Notes: a model not told the origin generated them from the sequence alone. Positions 18,889 to 28,928 are shown, counted from the stretch's first letter. The stretch: DNA of 64,000 nt from Streptococcus parasanguinis (GCF_018499505.1 NZ_JAHDAC010000002.1:124001-188000), one strand, 5' to 3'. A program made the numbers and translations.

Positions 18889-20757
18889 TTATTCATCTAA
18901 TTCGCTCAGGTATTCATAACGATCGTACTTCTCAAGCAATCGCTCATTTTCCTGATCCAATTCCTTTTGAAGGGCTGACAATTTGCCAAAGTCAGAGCCG
19001 TTTTCATTCATCTCCACTTCAATCTCTGCGATCCGATTTTCAATGGCTTCGATATCTGCTTCAATGCTCGCCCACTCCTGCTTCTCCATGTAGCTCATGC
19101 GCTTCTTCTCTTCTTTGGGCTTGACAGGCTTTTCTTTTTCAATCTTCTGACTAGCCGTTACTTGAGCTGCTTCAAAGGCTTTTTCATCTAAATAATCCGT
19201 ATAATTGCCAAAGAACTCACGAATGCCACCATTTTCAAAAGCCAGGATCTTGCTAGCGACCTTATCTAGGAAATAACGGTCGTGACTAACGGTAATAACG
19301 GGCCCACCAAAGTTTTGAAGGAAGTTTTCCAAAACCGTCAAGGTTGCGATATCCAAGTCATTGGTTGGCTCATCGAGGAGAAGCACATTGGGTTTTTCAA
19401 TCAAGAGTTTTAAAAGAAAGAGGCGTTTCTTCTCCCCACCGGAGAGTTTTTCAATCAAGGTTCCGTGCATGGAACGTGGGAAGAGAAATTGCTCCAAGAG
19501 ATCAGCAATCGAAGTCGTCCCAACGGTCGTCTTCACTTCCTCAGCAACTTCCTGGAGGAAATTAATCACGCGCTTGCTCTCATCCAAACCATCAATCTGT
19601 TGAGAGAAATAAGCCACCCGCACGGTTTCTCCTATAATGACTTGACCTGACTGAGGCTGGAGTCGTTCGGCGATCAGATTAAGCAAGGTCGATTTGCCGA
19701 CGCCATTATCCCCAACGATCCCGATGCGATCCTTGTTTTGGACCAAGAGGTTAAAGTCCTGTAAAATCGGCTTATTTTCAAAAGCAAAACTCACATCTTT
19801 AAACTCGATAACTTTCTTTCCGATCCGGCTGGTCTCAAAGTTCATCTCCAAATCCATCTGGTTGCTTTGACCAGACAAGTCTTGCTTTAGATCATGGAAA
19901 CGATTGATCCGTGCTTGTTGCTTGGTCGCACGCGCCTGAGGTTGACGCCGCATCCAGGTCAACTCCTGCTTATAGAGTTGCTGCTTCTTATGAAGAAGGG
20001 CGGCATCACGCTCGTCTTGCTCAGCCTTTAAGCGGACATAATCCTGGTAGTTGCCCTGATACTCGATCAAGCCACCTCGATCTAACTCAAAGATCCGCGT
20101 CGAGATATTATCCAAAAAATAGCGATCGTGGGTAATGAAGAGCACGGTTTTCTTAGAGTTCTTCAAGAAATTGGTCAACCATTCGATGGTATCAATGTCC
20201 AGGTGGTTGGTCGGCTCATCTAGTAAGAGCAGGTCGTGATGAGACAGCAAAACTTGGGCCAGTTGCACCCGACGACGCAAGCCCCCAGATAGATCCCCAA
20301 CTTTGGCGTTCAAATCTTCAATCCCAAGTTTGGAAAGGACCGTCTTGACCTGACTCTCGATCTCCCAAGCATTGAGAGAATCCATCTCCGCCATGACCTT
20401 TTCCAGACGTGCTTGGTTCTCTTCTCGGTAATCCGCCATCAAGTATTCATAATCGCGAATCAGTTGCATTTCGCGCAAATCACTAGATAGCACCGTATCC
20501 AGAACCGTCTTTTGATCATCAAAGTCTGGCTCCTGCGTCAAGTAGCCAATCGTATAATCACTCTTGGCAGAAAAAGGACTCACATCTCCATCAAAGCCAG
20601 ACCGACCTGACAACACATCTAACAGAGTGGTTTTTCCAGTCCCATTGACCCCGATTAATCCGATCCGATCCAAGTCGTGAATGATAAAGGAAATCTCACG
20701 AAAGACGGTCTTATCTCCGACAGATTTGGTTAATTTATCGACAATAAAATCGCTCAT
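18889..20757 (-). CDS. ABC-F family ATPase, Uup-like
   Basis: This 622-residue cytoplasmic protein has two ABC ATPase domains and no membrane segment. Domain 1 has Walker [10 protein letters not shown] and signature [13 protein letters not shown]; domain 2 has GDNGVGKST and [12 protein letters not shown]; both have [15 protein letters not shown] Walker B segments. The linker between them (about residues 245-300) contains the charged [16 protein letters not shown] region that reaches into the ribosome in ABC-F factors. A C-terminal coiled coil (about 545-620) rich in Glu and Lys marks the Uup-type. ABC-F proteins act on stalled ribosomes. The ATG overlaps the cca stop (ATGA), so translation is coupled. 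Confidence 0.9.
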   Translation of the reverse strand: MSDFIVDKLTKSVGDKTVFREISFIIHDLDRIGLIGVNGTGKTTLLDVLSGRSGFDGDVSPFSAKSDYTIGYLTQEPDFDDQKTVLDTVLSSDLREMQLIRDYEYLMADYREENQARLEKVMAEMDSLNAWEIESQVKTVLSKLGIEDLNAKVGDLSGGLRRRVQLAQVLLSHHDLLLLDEPTNHLDIDTIEWLTNFLKNSKKTVLFITHDRYFLDNISTRIFELDRGGLIEYQGNYQDYVRLKAEQDERDAALLHKKQQLYKQELTWMRRQPQARATKQQARINRFHDLKQDLSGQSNQMDLEMNFETSRIGKKVIEFKDVSFAFENKPILQDFNLLVQNKDRIGIVGDNGVGKSTLLNLIAERLQPQSGQVIIGETVRVAYFSQQIDGLDESKRVINFLQEVAEEVKTTVGTTSIADLLEQFLFPRSMHGTLIEKLSGGEKKRLFLLKLLIEKPNVLLLDEPTNDLDIATLTVLENFLQNFGGPVITVSHDRYFLDKVASKILAFENGGIREFFGNYTDYLDEKAFEAAQVTASQKIEKEKPVKPKEEKKRMSYMEKQEWASIEADIEAIENRIAEIEVEMNENGSDFGKLSALQKELDQENERLLEKYDRYEYLSELDE

Positions 20758-21965
20758 TTTTCCTCCTCTTTTGCTTGCTGGATATAGGCGATGATGGCCT
20801 CTTTTTCATTAGCCAGTTCCCCATCGACAATGGCATATTCGATCTTTGTCAAAATGTCTCCTAAAGCTGGACCTGGTTGAAAGCCGTAGTGCTTGATCAG
20901 CATACCGCCATTGACCACCACTTCATGTTTATCATGAATGGTCAAGCTATCATAAACGCGCTCGATGGCCAAATAATCCACACTTAAGGCATACGCTTCA
21001 CGGAGCTCTTCAGCCACTAGTAACAAACGCTTCTCATACTTGTAGCAGGCACGCTTGTCTAGACTTCCTTTTTCTCGGAGCTTAAGAATCTCCACGATCT
21101 GCTCCACCGTCTTGGCAAACTCTCTAGATGTCTTCCATTTCTTAAAGAATTTTGGAATATCTTGAATCTCTAGTGCTAAGACCAAAGCAGCCCAGGCTTG
21201 CTCAGAAGTTGAAAAGGTATACTCCAACTCTATATCAAACAAACGCTCGATCGCTTCTTTACGATCTTTCATCTCTGGCAGATAGTGATAGGCTCCACTT
21301 GCCAGCATAGCCTCCAAACCCTGTCTCCAGTATGGTGAAAGCAAGAGCTTATCAAACTCGATGAAGGTGCGCTCTACGGAAATCTTCTCTAGTAAGGGAG
21401 CACACTCCTTCATGGCATCAAAGGTTGCCTCTTCTAATTCAAAGCCGAGACTGGCTTGAAAGCGAAAGCCTCGCATGATCCGGAGCGCATCTTCGTTAAA
21501 CCGTTCGTGAGGAAGCCCAACGGCCCGAAGGACCTTGTTTTCCAAGTCTTCTAACCCATGAAAAAGGTCAACAATTTCTCCTTTTTCATTTAAGGCAAAG
21601 GCATTAACCGTAAAATCACGACGCTTGAGGTCTTCTTCTAGTGAGCGCACAAAAGACACGGAACTCGGACGACGATAATCGACATAGACATCCTCTGTCC
21701 GGAAGGTCGTAATTTCATATTCTTGACCATTTTCAAGGACCAAGACAGTCCCGTGTTCGATACCGACATCTACTGTTCGATCAAAAATTGCCTTGGTCTC
21801 TTCTGGGTATGAGGAGGAAGCGATATCGACATCGTGAATTGGACGATCCAAGAGGGCATCACGGACAGATCCCCCTACAAAATAGGCCTCAAAACCAGCT
21901 GCTTTAATCTTCTCTAATATTGGTAAAGCCTCCTGAAACTCAGAAGGCATCTTTTCTAATCTCAT
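20754..21965 (-). CDS. cca: CCA tRNA nucleotidyltransferase
   Basis: This 403-residue class II enzyme adds or repairs the CCA end of tRNAs without a nucleic acid template. The nucleotidyltransferase motif [20 protein letters not shown] (near residue 30) has the metal-binding D-x-D. It is followed by [12 protein letters not shown], which is part of the motif C region, and by the [15 protein letters not shown] motif. The start overlaps the dapB stop by four bases (ATGA) and the end overlaps the ABC-F start, so it lies in a tightly coupled operon. Confidence 0.96.
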   Translation of the reverse strand: MRLEKMPSEFQEALPILEKIKAAGFEAYFVGGSVRDALLDRPIHDVDIASSSYPEETKAIFDRTVDVGIEHGTVLVLENGQEYEITTFRTEDVYVDYRRPSSVSFVRSLEEDLKRRDFTVNAFALNEKGEIVDLFHGLEDLENKVLRAVGLPHERFNEDALRIMRGFRFQASLGFELEEATFDAMKECAPLLEKISVERTFIEFDKLLLSPYWRQGLEAMLASGAYHYLPEMKDRKEAIERLFDIELEYTFSTSEQAWAALVLALEIQDIPKFFKKWKTSREFAKTVEQIVEILKLREKGSLDKRACYKYEKRLLLVAEELREAYALSVDYLAIERVYDSLTIHDKHEVVVNGGMLIKHYGFQPGPALGDILTKIEYAIVDGELANEKEAIIAYIQQAKEEEK

Positions 21966-22729
21966 AGTAAGTGTTCCAAACCATAAACAAGCTCATGACG
22001 CTTGACAACTTCTTTAATCCCTAGATTTACTCCTGTCATGAAGGAAACACGATCATAGGAATCATGTCGGAGAGTCAACCCTTCGCCTTGGCTACCAAAA
22101 ATCACCTCTTGGTGAGCGACTAGGCCAGGCAATCGAACCGAATGGATGCGCATCCCTTCAAACTCTGCCCCTCTTGCTCCAGGCATCAACTCTTCTTCAT
22201 CTGCTGCACCTTGCTGGATCTTCTCGCGCTTCTCAGAGATCAACTCAGCTGTCTTAATGGCTGTTCCACTCGGTGCATCTTTTTTCTTATCGTGGTGCAA
22301 TTCGATAATTTCCACATTTGGGAAATACTTGGCTGCTTGCGCTGCAAATTGCATCAAGAGCACGGCTCCAATGGCAAAGTTCGGCGCGATCAAGCCACCC
22401 AAGCCCTTTTCACGTGAAAGGTCTGTCAATTCTTGGATCTGCTCAGGAGTGAATCCAGTCGTTCCCACAACAGGCGCAAAGCCATTCTCAATTGCAAAGC
22501 GAGTATTTTCGTAAGCGACCTTGGGCATGGTGAAATCTACCCAAACATCTGCCTCTAGACCCACAACATCTTCTTTGCGGTTAAAAACAGGGACTCCTGC
22601 AACCTCTGTCTCATCAGTAAATGGATCGATCAAGCCAGCTAATTCTAACTCAGGATCTTCAGAAACCATCTTATAGGCTGCTTGTCCCATTCTTCCCTTG
22701 AAACCTGCGATAATGACTTTAATGGACAT
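21962..22729 (-). CDS. dapB: 4-hydroxy-tetrahydrodipicolinate reductase
   Basis: This 255-residue NAD(P)H-dependent reductase works in lysine biosynthesis, supplying lysine for peptidoglycan cross-linking. The Rossmann motif is [14 protein letters not shown] at the N-terminus. The substrate-binding motif [15 protein letters not shown] (near residue 145) has the catalytic His-His and Lys. I set the start at 22729, where ATG AGC ATT follows AGGAGAATTC; the longer open frame runs back into the degV gene. It is the third gene of the DUF1149-degV-dapB-cca operon. Confidence 0.96.
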   Translation of the reverse strand: MSIKVIIAGFKGRMGQAAYKMVSEDPELELAGLIDPFTDETEVAGVPVFNRKEDVVGLEADVWVDFTMPKVAYENTRFAIENGFAPVVGTTGFTPEQIQELTDLSREKGLGGLIAPNFAIGAVLLMQFAAQAAKYFPNVEIIELHHDKKKDAPSGTAIKTAELISEKREKIQQGAADEEELMPGARGAEFEGMRIHSVRLPGLVAHQEVIFGSQGEGLTLRHDSYDRVSFMTGVNLGIKEVVKRHELVYGLEHLL

Positions 22730-22739
22730 AGAATTCTCC

Positions 22740-23588
22740 TTAAACGATAGGGATATACCCAACTGCTAAGCTATGGTCACCTAAGTGCGTCCCGATAACC
22801 CCTCCAAAAGTCGCAAAAGGAATGTCACCTTCCACTCCTTCTTCGATGAGTAGTTGGCGAAGTGCTTCTGCTTTTTCAGGGACATTGGCATGGATGACAA
22901 AGACTTGGTAATGACCATCTGCGATATCTGATACAACAATCTCTACCAAGCGTTTCATGGCTTTCTTTTCCGTCCGGACTTTCTCAAAGACCTCAATCAC
23001 GCCTTCATCATTAAAATGAAGAATAGGCTTGATGCTCAAGAGGTTTCCAAGAATGGCAGCCCCATTTGACAGACGACCACCTTTAACCAAGTGGTTCAAA
23101 TCATCCACCATGATATAGGCAGAGGTTCCATCAATCTGGTGTTGGACATTGGCCACAATCTCATCGAAGGAACGGCCTTCACCAGCCCATTTCAAGCAGT
23201 CTTCTACCATCATCCCTAGAGGAGCACTGGTGATTTTTGAGTCCGGAAATTCGACGGTCAAGCCTTCAAATTCGTCCTTCAAATATTGGATATTTTGGTA
23301 GAAACCAGAAATACCAGATGACAAGAAAAGACCGATAGCATGCGTATAGCCCTTAGCTGTCAAACCAGATAAGACTTCTTCTAACTCTGCAACACTCGGC
23401 TGGCTAGTCTTTGGCAATTCCTTAGAGGCAGCCATCTTTTGGTAGAACTCATCGTGTGTCAGGTTCTTCCCCTCAACATAAGACTCCCCATCGATATAGA
23501 TCGGGATCGCTAAAATAAATAAGTCGTCGTGATGGAGCACGTCTTGCGGTAAATAGGCAGACGAATCCGTGATCACTGCTAATTTCAT
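22740..23588 (-). CDS. DegV family fatty-acid-binding protein
   Basis: This 282-residue protein has the two-domain DegV fold. [11 protein letters not shown] at the N-terminus, a [13 protein letters not shown] segment and the [19 protein letters not shown]-terminus are all characteristic. DegV/FakB proteins hold a fatty acid that the kinase FakA phosphorylates, letting external fatty acids enter phospholipid synthesis; whether this copy does so is not shown. It lies between the DUF1149 gene (3 bp gap) and dapB. Confidence 0.9.
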   Translation of the reverse strand: MKLAVITDSSAYLPQDVLHHDDLFILAIPIYIDGESYVEGKNLTHDEFYQKMAASKELPKTSQPSVAELEEVLSGLTAKGYTHAIGLFLSSGISGFYQNIQYLKDEFEGLTVEFPDSKITSAPLGMMVEDCLKWAGEGRSFDEIVANVQHQIDGTSAYIMVDDLNHLVKGGRLSNGAAILGNLLSIKPILHFNDEGVIEVFEKVRTEKKAMKRLVEIVVSDIADGHYQVFVIHANVPEKAEALRQLLIEEGVEGDIPFATFGGVIGTHLGDHSLAVGYIPIV

Positions 23589-23591
23589 TGA

Positions 23592-23966
23592 TTAAAACTC
23601 CAAATTAATACCCGGTAAATCGAGGGCAATTTCTGTGACTTCATAAGTCAAACGGTTGAGCATATTCAAGCAAGGGCGAGCCAATTCTTCCACTTCGTCT
23701 TTGCTGAATTCGCTTGGTTCATTGACATAACGACCAAACAAGTGGTTGATTTGAGTGATGGTTCCGCTGATCACAAAACCGTCAAAAACGATCATGTAGC
23801 TCAAGATGACAATCAAAGAAGTCGTGTTTTGTTCTTGATCACGATTGATCAATTGAAAGTTTACATCTACTTTTGTTTCAGGGATGCCATTTTCTTTTTC
23901 CCACTCAAAATTACGAGCATCATAGTGGTATTGGCTGACAAATTCTTTTTCACGTTGAATATCCAT
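23592..23966 (-). CDS. DUF1149 family protein
   Basis: This is a 124-residue soluble protein starting MDIQREKEFVSQYHYDARNF. The look and length are those of the DUF1149 family (SecB-like fold in related proteins), common in streptococci and of unknown function. It is the promoter-proximal gene of the run ending with the DUF308 gene, and its start follows AGGAGAAT. Confidence 0.85.
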   Translation of the reverse strand: MDIQREKEFVSQYHYDARNFEWEKENGIPETKVDVNFQLINRDQEQNTTSLIVILSYMIVFDGFVISGTITQINHLFGRYVNEPSEFSKDEVEELARPCLNMLNRLTYEVTEIALDLPGINLEF

Positions 23967-23997
23967 TTTTATTCTCCTAAAAATATGCGATAGGCTT

Positions 23998-24006
23998 ATT
24001 ATATCA
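23998..24006 (-). promoter_or_regulatory. Extended -10 promoter of the DUF1149-degV-dapB-cca operon
   Basis: TGATATAAT on the minus strand lies about 32 bp upstream of the DUF1149 gene. A TTGGTA sits 18 bp further upstream as a possible -35. Confidence 0.55.
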
Positions 24007-24168
24007 TAATTCAGCTCAAGATACCAACGCCGAATGAGGTGATTTTTTCGCTAGCACAAGAGGAAAAGGTTGGGTGACCGACCTGATGATCCAGCAAAAA
24101 CATGCTTTGTTTGATATGAAACTTGTAGTAAATCTGCATAGGAATAATTAAAGTTTTATAACTTGCTC

Positions 24169-24588
24169 TTAGTCAAAAAGTTGGCCCTCTAATCTTATAC
24201 CATTGCTGATCCCCATGCTTTCCATATCAATTTTTCCATTTTTTATCTCAATGAGAACATTCCAATCTGACGTCTTTAAATGATTAAATCCACCAAAAAT
24301 ACTCACAACTTTTCCTGCCCCTTGGGGTGTACCATTCCCTATATCTTCCCAACGAGTCTGGCCCCAATCAATCTGAACAGATTCGATCTTTGGGTTTTGA
24401 GATTTTACAAACTCTTTTATTTCATTATCATGTTCCTTTAAGTAAGCCAATTGCTTCTCTTTCGCGCTGAGTTGCTTTCTCTGTTGAGGAGCATTGGAAA
24501 TTATATTTTGTTTTTGAAGAGACAAAATTGTTGCTCCCACTAGTACAAAAGTGAGGACCGCCAAAATGACTATTTTTCTTTTTCTCAT
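24169..24588 (-). CDS. Small membrane-anchored protein of unknown function, paralogue 1
   Basis: This 139-residue protein begins MRKRKIVILAVLTFVLVGAT, a basic start and one hydrophobic helix with no lipobox, so it is a signal anchor or signal peptide and the rest lies outside. The outer part has a charged helix (SAKEKQLAYLKEHDNEIKEF), the segment NPKIESVQIDWGQTRWEDIG, the motif NGTPQGAG and a beta-rich end (SIFGGFNHLKTSDWNVLIEI). It is clearly homologous to the proteins at 24690 and 26400. I do not recognise the family. It has its own promoter with a box shared with its paralogues. The three genes look like products of local duplication. Confidence 0.8.
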   Translation of the reverse strand: MRKRKIVILAVLTFVLVGATILSLQKQNIISNAPQQRKQLSAKEKQLAYLKEHDNEIKEFVKSQNPKIESVQIDWGQTRWEDIGNGTPQGAGKVVSIFGGFNHLKTSDWNVLIEIKNGKIDMESMGISNGIRLEGQLFD

Positions 24589-24622
24589 TATCTTGCCTCC
24601 TTGATAAAGAAAAGTTCTTCAA

Positions 24623-24669
24623 ATCATAACCAAATCAATATAGATCAGCAATTGATTCACTAGTTGGTG
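24623..24669 (-). promoter_or_regulatory. Promoter and upstream box of paralogue 1
   Basis: TTGCTG (24646-24651), 17 bp, TATGAT (24623-24628), with CACCAACTAGTG (24658-24669) six bases upstream of the -35. The box recurs at the same place before paralogues 2 and 3. Confidence 0.6.
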
Positions 24670-24689
24670 TTTTGTAGGTTTTTAAATTA

Positions 24690-25130
24690 CTATTCATCAT
24701 AATAATACCAACCGCTATCCCTATAAATTCTTACCGGTTGCATCTCATAAATTCCAAATTCCTTTGGTGTGCTGGTAGCATTATCTAAAGAAAAACCAAC
24801 CATGAATTTTGTTTGTTCATTCTGATTCACCTTTCCTCTAAGGGTTAACATATAGCCACCACCTTGAGGTGTTCCATTGCCTACCTGACCAACTTCCATA
24901 CTCTCCCAATCAAACTGAACACTTTTAACCTTAGGACTCAACGATTTTACAAAATCAGCCATATCATTTTCGTGTTCCTTTAAATATGCCAGTTGCTTCT
25001 CTCTAGCGCTAATTTGCTTACTTGGTTTAGTGTCATTTGAAAAGATGTTTTGTATTTGACTAGCGATAATCATACCCCCTGCAAATACAGAAGCGATGGC
25101 TAAAAGAATTGCCAGTTTACCTTTTTTCAT
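24690..25130 (-). CDS. Small membrane-anchored protein of unknown function, paralogue 2
   Basis: This 146-residue protein begins MKKGKLAILLAIASVFAGGM (basic start, one hydrophobic helix). Shared with its paralogues are SAREKQLAYLKEHENDMADF, SLSPKVKSVQFDWESMEVGQ and NGTPQGGG. Its C-terminal half differs: instead of the FNH...VLIEI end it has KVNQNEQTKFMVGFSLDN and finishes RIYRDSGWYYYDE. The start follows GGAGGATGAAGC. Function unknown; the divergent C-terminus with a common N-terminal half suggests variation of a partner-binding face. Confidence 0.8.
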   Translation of the reverse strand: MKKGKLAILLAIASVFAGGMIIASQIQNIFSNDTKPSKQISAREKQLAYLKEHENDMADFVKSLSPKVKSVQFDWESMEVGQVGNGTPQGGGYMLTLRGKVNQNEQTKFMVGFSLDNATSTPKEFGIYEMQPVRIYRDSGWYYYDE

Positions 25131-25164
25131 GCTTCATCCTCCTTGAAAAGGAAAAGTTGTTCCA

Positions 25165-25212
25165 ATTATAACGGAATCTGATTTGATTGGCAATCCTCTT
25201 TACTAGTTTGTG
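25165..25212 (-). promoter_or_regulatory. Promoter and upstream box of paralogue 2
   Basis: TTGCCA (25188-25193), 17 bp, TATAAT (25165-25170), with the box variant CACAAACTAGTA (25201-25212) seven bases upstream of the -35. Confidence 0.65.
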
Positions 25213-25227
25213 AGGTTGAAAAAAAGA

Positions 25228-25251
25228 AAGACCGGAGACCCGACCTTTCTC
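25228..25251 (-). terminator. Probable terminator after the 358-residue protein gene
   Basis: An imperfect inverted repeat (GAAAGACCGG / CGACCTTTC type) lies 15 bp past the stop of the gene ending at 25266 and is followed on the minus strand by TTTTTTTC-like sequence. Confidence 0.55.
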
Positions 25252-25265
25252 TGAACAAAGAATAC

Positions 25266-26342
25266 CTAATGCTGCTCGACCAAAACCTGACGTTGCTTGT
25301 TTAGATCATTGTCCTTTTTTACATCGTAATATCTGTCAAACTCATCCTTGGTATTTACTTGATGTGACTGACCATCCATACTCAATTCTGACGGAATTGT
25401 AATTCCTTCATAAAGATTGGTATTAGCGGGAACGAAGAGTTGGTACAGCTCAATAAACTTTTGGACATTGCCGTAGACTCTATTTTTTTCAAGTTTTGAA
25501 TCTAATAAAATATAAAATTGAGAGTCTTTTTCTGACAATATTTGATATATTTTTGGGGAATAACTTTCGATAACACTTCCTTTTAAATACTGCTTATTGA
25601 ACGTGATTTGATTTTGATGTTTCCAATCGTAATACGAAATCTTATTTAATTTACTATTCATATCTGACAACCGATCTCCCAATTCACCAAGATCTACACT
25701 AGCTGTCTCATTATTCTGAGCTTCTTTATGGTCTTCCCACTCTATTTTTTTAGTATCCAAGTTTAACCAAACTTGTTTTCGATAAGAAAGATCATGGCCA
25801 GATTCATATGTCGAGATAGGCAAGTAAGATTTCCCATTCATTTCAGCAATATTTTCTATGGCTGTTGGGACATAATTAGCATTGTATTTGGCAAACAGTT
25901 TATAGAGATCTATCTCCGATTCTTCTAATTTCTTATTTGTTACTTTATAAATTGATAACGTGTAATAATTTTCTGAGTTATTTTGTAATGATATCTTTTT
26001 AGGCTTATAGGAATCAAGCTTCACATTTTCTCTAACAATGTAATTCCCATTTGATGCTCCATGAATTTTATTAAAATAGTTTCTGATAACTTTAGAACCA
26101 TACTTTAATACCAAACTATCTTCATCTTTTGTCTGACTCTTCCAATGAACTGCGACACCTCGACCGTCCTTTAAAAATTCATAAGAATCAATTTTCCATT
26201 TCCCTGTATATAAAAATAACTTTTGGTAATTCTCGCGTTCCTTTTTGACTTTTTCTTGTTTCTGGTGGTGTTGATAGATAAAAAGTCCAAAAACAGCGAC
26301 TGCAATTGCTAGAACTAACGAAGTAGCAATAATTATTTTCAT
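25266..26342 (-). CDS. Membrane-anchored extracellular protein of unknown function (358 aa)
   Basis: This 358-residue protein begins MKIIIATSLVLAIAVAVFGL, a single N-terminal hydrophobic helix without a lipobox, followed by a charged stretch (HHQKQEKVKKERENYQK) and a long outer domain. That domain is Tyr/Lys/Asn-rich with a predicted mixed alpha-beta fold and segments such as KSYLPISTYESGHDLSYRKQ and YYDWKHQNQITFNKQYL. I do not recognise it. It lies between paralogues 2 and 3 in the same orientation and with its own TATAAT box near 26362, so it may belong to the same functional unit. Topology suggests it acts on the outer face of the membrane. Confidence 0.75.
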   Translation of the reverse strand: MKIIIATSLVLAIAVAVFGLFIYQHHQKQEKVKKERENYQKLFLYTGKWKIDSYEFLKDGRGVAVHWKSQTKDEDSLVLKYGSKVIRNYFNKIHGASNGNYIVRENVKLDSYKPKKISLQNNSENYYTLSIYKVTNKKLEESEIDLYKLFAKYNANYVPTAIENIAEMNGKSYLPISTYESGHDLSYRKQVWLNLDTKKIEWEDHKEAQNNETASVDLGELGDRLSDMNSKLNKISYYDWKHQNQITFNKQYLKGSVIESYSPKIYQILSEKDSQFYILLDSKLEKNRVYGNVQKFIELYQLFVPANTNLYEGITIPSELSMDGQSHQVNTKDEFDRYYDVKKDNDLNKQRQVLVEQH

Positions 26343-26399
26343 TTATCTTTTTTCCATTTCTATTATAAATGTAATAAATTGCTAAAAATTTTTAAAAGC

Positions 26400-26837
26400 C
26401 TACTCGTCAAAAAGTTTTCCTTCTACACGAAGTGGACTACCGCTACCAAAACCTTCGATTAAATCTTTCTCGCCATTTTTACCGTCTTTTAAATAGACCA
26501 AAACACTCCAACTTGAATTTTGGATATGATTAAATCCTCCATAGACTATAAGAATTTCGCCACCTCCTTGTGGCGTACCATTTCCTATCTCATCCCATTG
26601 CGTTTCATCCCAAGCAATCTGGACAGATTCAACTTTAGGACTTAACGATTTTACAAAATCTTCAATTTCTTTCGCATGCTTCTTTACATCTTCTAACTGT
26701 TGGTCCTTGGGACTGGCTTGCTTTGCTTGATGACTATTAATTGAAAACAAGTTTGGATGTTGAGAACCGATAATGGCCATTCCTGATAAAGTAATTGCTG
26801 TAAATCCCAATATAAGAATTTTCTTCTTTTTTCTCAT
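26400..26837 (-). CDS. Small membrane-anchored protein of unknown function, paralogue 3
   Basis: This 145-residue protein begins MRKKKKILILGFTAITLSGM, again a basic start and one hydrophobic helix. It shares ASPKDQQLEDVKKHAKEIED, SLSPKVESVQIAWDETQWDE, NGTPQGGG and a YGGFNHIQNSSWSVLVYL segment with paralogue 1, to which it is closest. I set the start at 26837 after GGAGGATCA; an in-frame upstream start at 26903 would translate the promoter. Function unknown. Confidence 0.8.
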   Translation of the reverse strand: MRKKKKILILGFTAITLSGMAIIGSQHPNLFSINSHQAKQASPKDQQLEDVKKHAKEIEDFVKSLSPKVESVQIAWDETQWDEIGNGTPQGGGEILIVYGGFNHIQNSSWSVLVYLKDGKNGEKDLIEGFGSGSPLRVEGKLFDE

Positions 26838-26865
26838 TGATCCTCCAAGAAAAATGCTTTCTACT

Positions 26866-26913
26866 ATCATATCGAAATCTATAGAGATAAGCAACTTCAT
26901 CACTAGTTGGTGT
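26866..26913 (-). promoter_or_regulatory. Promoter and upstream box of paralogue 3
   Basis: TTGCTT (26890-26895), 18 bp, TATGAT (26866-26871), with CACCAACTAGTG (26902-26913) six bases upstream of the -35, identical to the box before paralogue 1. Confidence 0.6.
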
Positions 26914-26927
26914 TGTTGCGTAATAAA

Positions 26928-26953
26928 AAAGGTTGGGCATTCCCAACCTTTTA
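26928..26953 (-). terminator. Intrinsic terminator of the fruR-fruK-fruA operon
   Basis: A perfect 11-bp stem AAAAGGTTGGG / CCCAACCTTTT with a 4-nt loop, followed on the minus strand by more T residues, eight bases past the fruA stop. Confidence 0.92.
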
Positions 26954-26960
26954 GTCATGT

Positions 26961-28928
26961 TTAGTTTTTAGGTTTGCGAAGCAATCCGAACAAGATACCA
27001 CTTACGACTGCACCGATTAGTACGAACAAGATGTAAAGAAGTGGATTTGATGTAAGAGCGATAACGAAGATTCCTCCGTGAGGAGCCATGAGTTTCAAGC
27101 CTGCAAGACCAACAAGGGCACCTGTCAAAGCTGAACCTACGATGAAGCTTGGAATCGCACGCGCTGGGTCAGCTGCACCGAATGGAATGGCACCTTCTGT
27201 GATGAAGGAAAGACCCATAACAATGTTAGTCAAACCAGAATCGCGTTCTTCTTTAGTAAATTTGTCTTTGAACAAGACTGTAGCTACGAATACTGCCAAT
27301 GGAGGAACCATACCAGCTGCCATAACAGCTGCCATAACAATAGAACCACCTGAAGCAACAGATTCAGCAAGTGTACCTGTAGCGAAGACATAAGCAGCTT
27401 TGTTAACTGGTCCACCCATATCGACAGCCATCATACCGCCGACGAGAAGTCCAAGAAGGACAGCTGAGCTACCTGACAAGCTTGAAAGAAAGTTGTTAAG
27501 ACCAGTATTGATAGCAGCCATTGGAATATTGATGAGGAACATCAAGAATCCTGTCAAACCAACACCAAGCAATGGCAAGAGAAGGATTGAACGGATACCA
27601 TCAAGAGAACGTGGAAGACCTGCAAGAGCTTTACGAAGAACTAGAATCACTCCACCTGCTAGGAAACCACCAACTAAGGCACCAAGGAAACCAGATGATA
27701 CTGCTGCTGGTAATTCACCTTTAGCAGCACCGTAGGCGATATTTCCAAATGCTGACCCTGAGCTAGCAATAGATCCAGCGATAAACCCTGCTACAAAACC
27801 AGGTTTTTCAGCGATTGAGAATCCAATGTAACCTGCAAGTACAGGAAGCATGAAGCCAAAGGCTACTCCACCAATTGTTTTAAATTGTGCTGCTAATACA
27901 TGATAAGAACCAAGACTAGACAATTGATCTTGAGGCACACCAAGAACTTGGTCAATCAAGAAGGCAAGGGCGATCAAGATACCACCACCGATAACGAATG
28001 GAAGCATTTGAGAAACCCCACTCATCAGGTGTTTATAGAAGGCTCCACCCAAGCTCAATTTTTCTTGGCTAGCGCTAGCTTGGGCAGCATTTTCAGCGTG
28101 GAAGACATCTGCTTTGCCATCCAAAATGGTTTGGATCAATTCTTCTGTCTGACGGATACCAGCTGCGACTGGTTTAGAGATCAATTTTTTGCCATCGAAA
28201 CGAGCGGTTTCAACTGCTTTATCCGCTGCAATGATGACCCCTTCAGCTTTGGCGATTTCTTCAGCTGTCAAGCGGTTGCCGACACCAGATGCACCGTTGG
28301 TTTCAACGCGGACCGTAACACCCATTTCTTCACCTTTTTTGATAAGGGCTTCTTCTGCCATATAAGTGTGGGCGATACCAGTTGTACATGCTGTAACAGC
28401 AACGATGAGAGGTTTGTCAGATGATGCTGCTTCTTTGACTGCTTCTGCTTTTTTCGCTTCTTCAGCTACAGCTTCTTTCTCTTCTGCATCAAAGGCAGCG
28501 ATCACTTGATCAGGAGTGCTTGCTTGGCGAAGTTTGTCCGCAAATCCTGGTTTCATCAAGTACTTAGACAATTCAGCAAGGGCTGCCAAGTGAGTGTCAT
28601 TTGCTCCTTCTGGAGCTGCGATCATGAAGAACAAGTCTGTTGGTTGTCCATCAAGTGATGCATAGTCCACACCCTTGTTTGATTTTGCAAACAAGACTGT
28701 TGCTTCTTTGACTGCTTCATTTTTGCTGTGGGGCATAGCAATTCCGTCACCCAAACCAGTTGAAGTTTGTGCTTCACGGTTCATGATTCCAGCCTTGAAG
28801 ATGTCAAAATCTGTCACCACACCATTGTCAACGAGCGATTGGACCATCTCATTGATCACGCCCTCTTTATCTGTTGCCTGAAGGTCAAACAACATCACGT
28901 TTTTATTTAAAACGTCTTGAATTTTCAT
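26961..28928 (-). CDS. fruA: PTS fructose transporter subunit IIABC
   Basis: This 655-residue fused PTS permease takes up fructose and phosphorylates it to fructose-1-phosphate. The IIA domain (residues 1-150) has the phosphorylated histidine in GIAMPHSKNEAV. The IIB domain (about 170-270) has the phosphocysteine in VAVTACTTGIAHTYMAEEAL. The membrane IIC domain (about 300-655) contains repeated glycine-rich helices and GAADPARAIPSF. It overlaps fruK by four bases. It is the last gene of the operon, before a strong terminator. Confidence 0.97.
   Translation of the reverse strand: MKIQDVLNKNVMLFDLQATDKEGVINEMVQSLVDNGVVTDFDIFKAGIMNREAQTSTGLGDGIAMPHSKNEAVKEATVLFAKSNKGVDYASLDGQPTDLFFMIAAPEGANDTHLAALAELSKYLMKPGFADKLRQASTPDQVIAAFDAEEKEAVAEEAKKAEAVKEAASSDKPLIVAVTACTTGIAHTYMAEEALIKKGEEMGVTVRVETNGASGVGNRLTAEEIAKAEGVIIAADKAVETARFDGKKLISKPVAAGIRQTEELIQTILDGKADVFHAENAAQASASQEKLSLGGAFYKHLMSGVSQMLPFVIGGGILIALAFLIDQVLGVPQDQLSSLGSYHVLAAQFKTIGGVAFGFMLPVLAGYIGFSIAEKPGFVAGFIAGSIASSGSAFGNIAYGAAKGELPAAVSSGFLGALVGGFLAGGVILVLRKALAGLPRSLDGIRSILLLPLLGVGLTGFLMFLINIPMAAINTGLNNFLSSLSGSSAVLLGLLVGGMMAVDMGGPVNKAAYVFATGTLAESVASGGSIVMAAVMAAGMVPPLAVFVATVLFKDKFTKEERDSGLTNIVMGLSFITEGAIPFGAADPARAIPSFIVGSALTGALVGLAGLKLMAPHGGIFVIALTSNPLLYILFVLIGAVVSGILFGLLRKPKN

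Noticed and set aside
24169..26903. Naming the small paralogues as DUF1310 or another known family
   Set aside because: Length and one membrane helix agree with several streptococcal families, but the core motif NGTPQGGG is not one I can tie to a named family.
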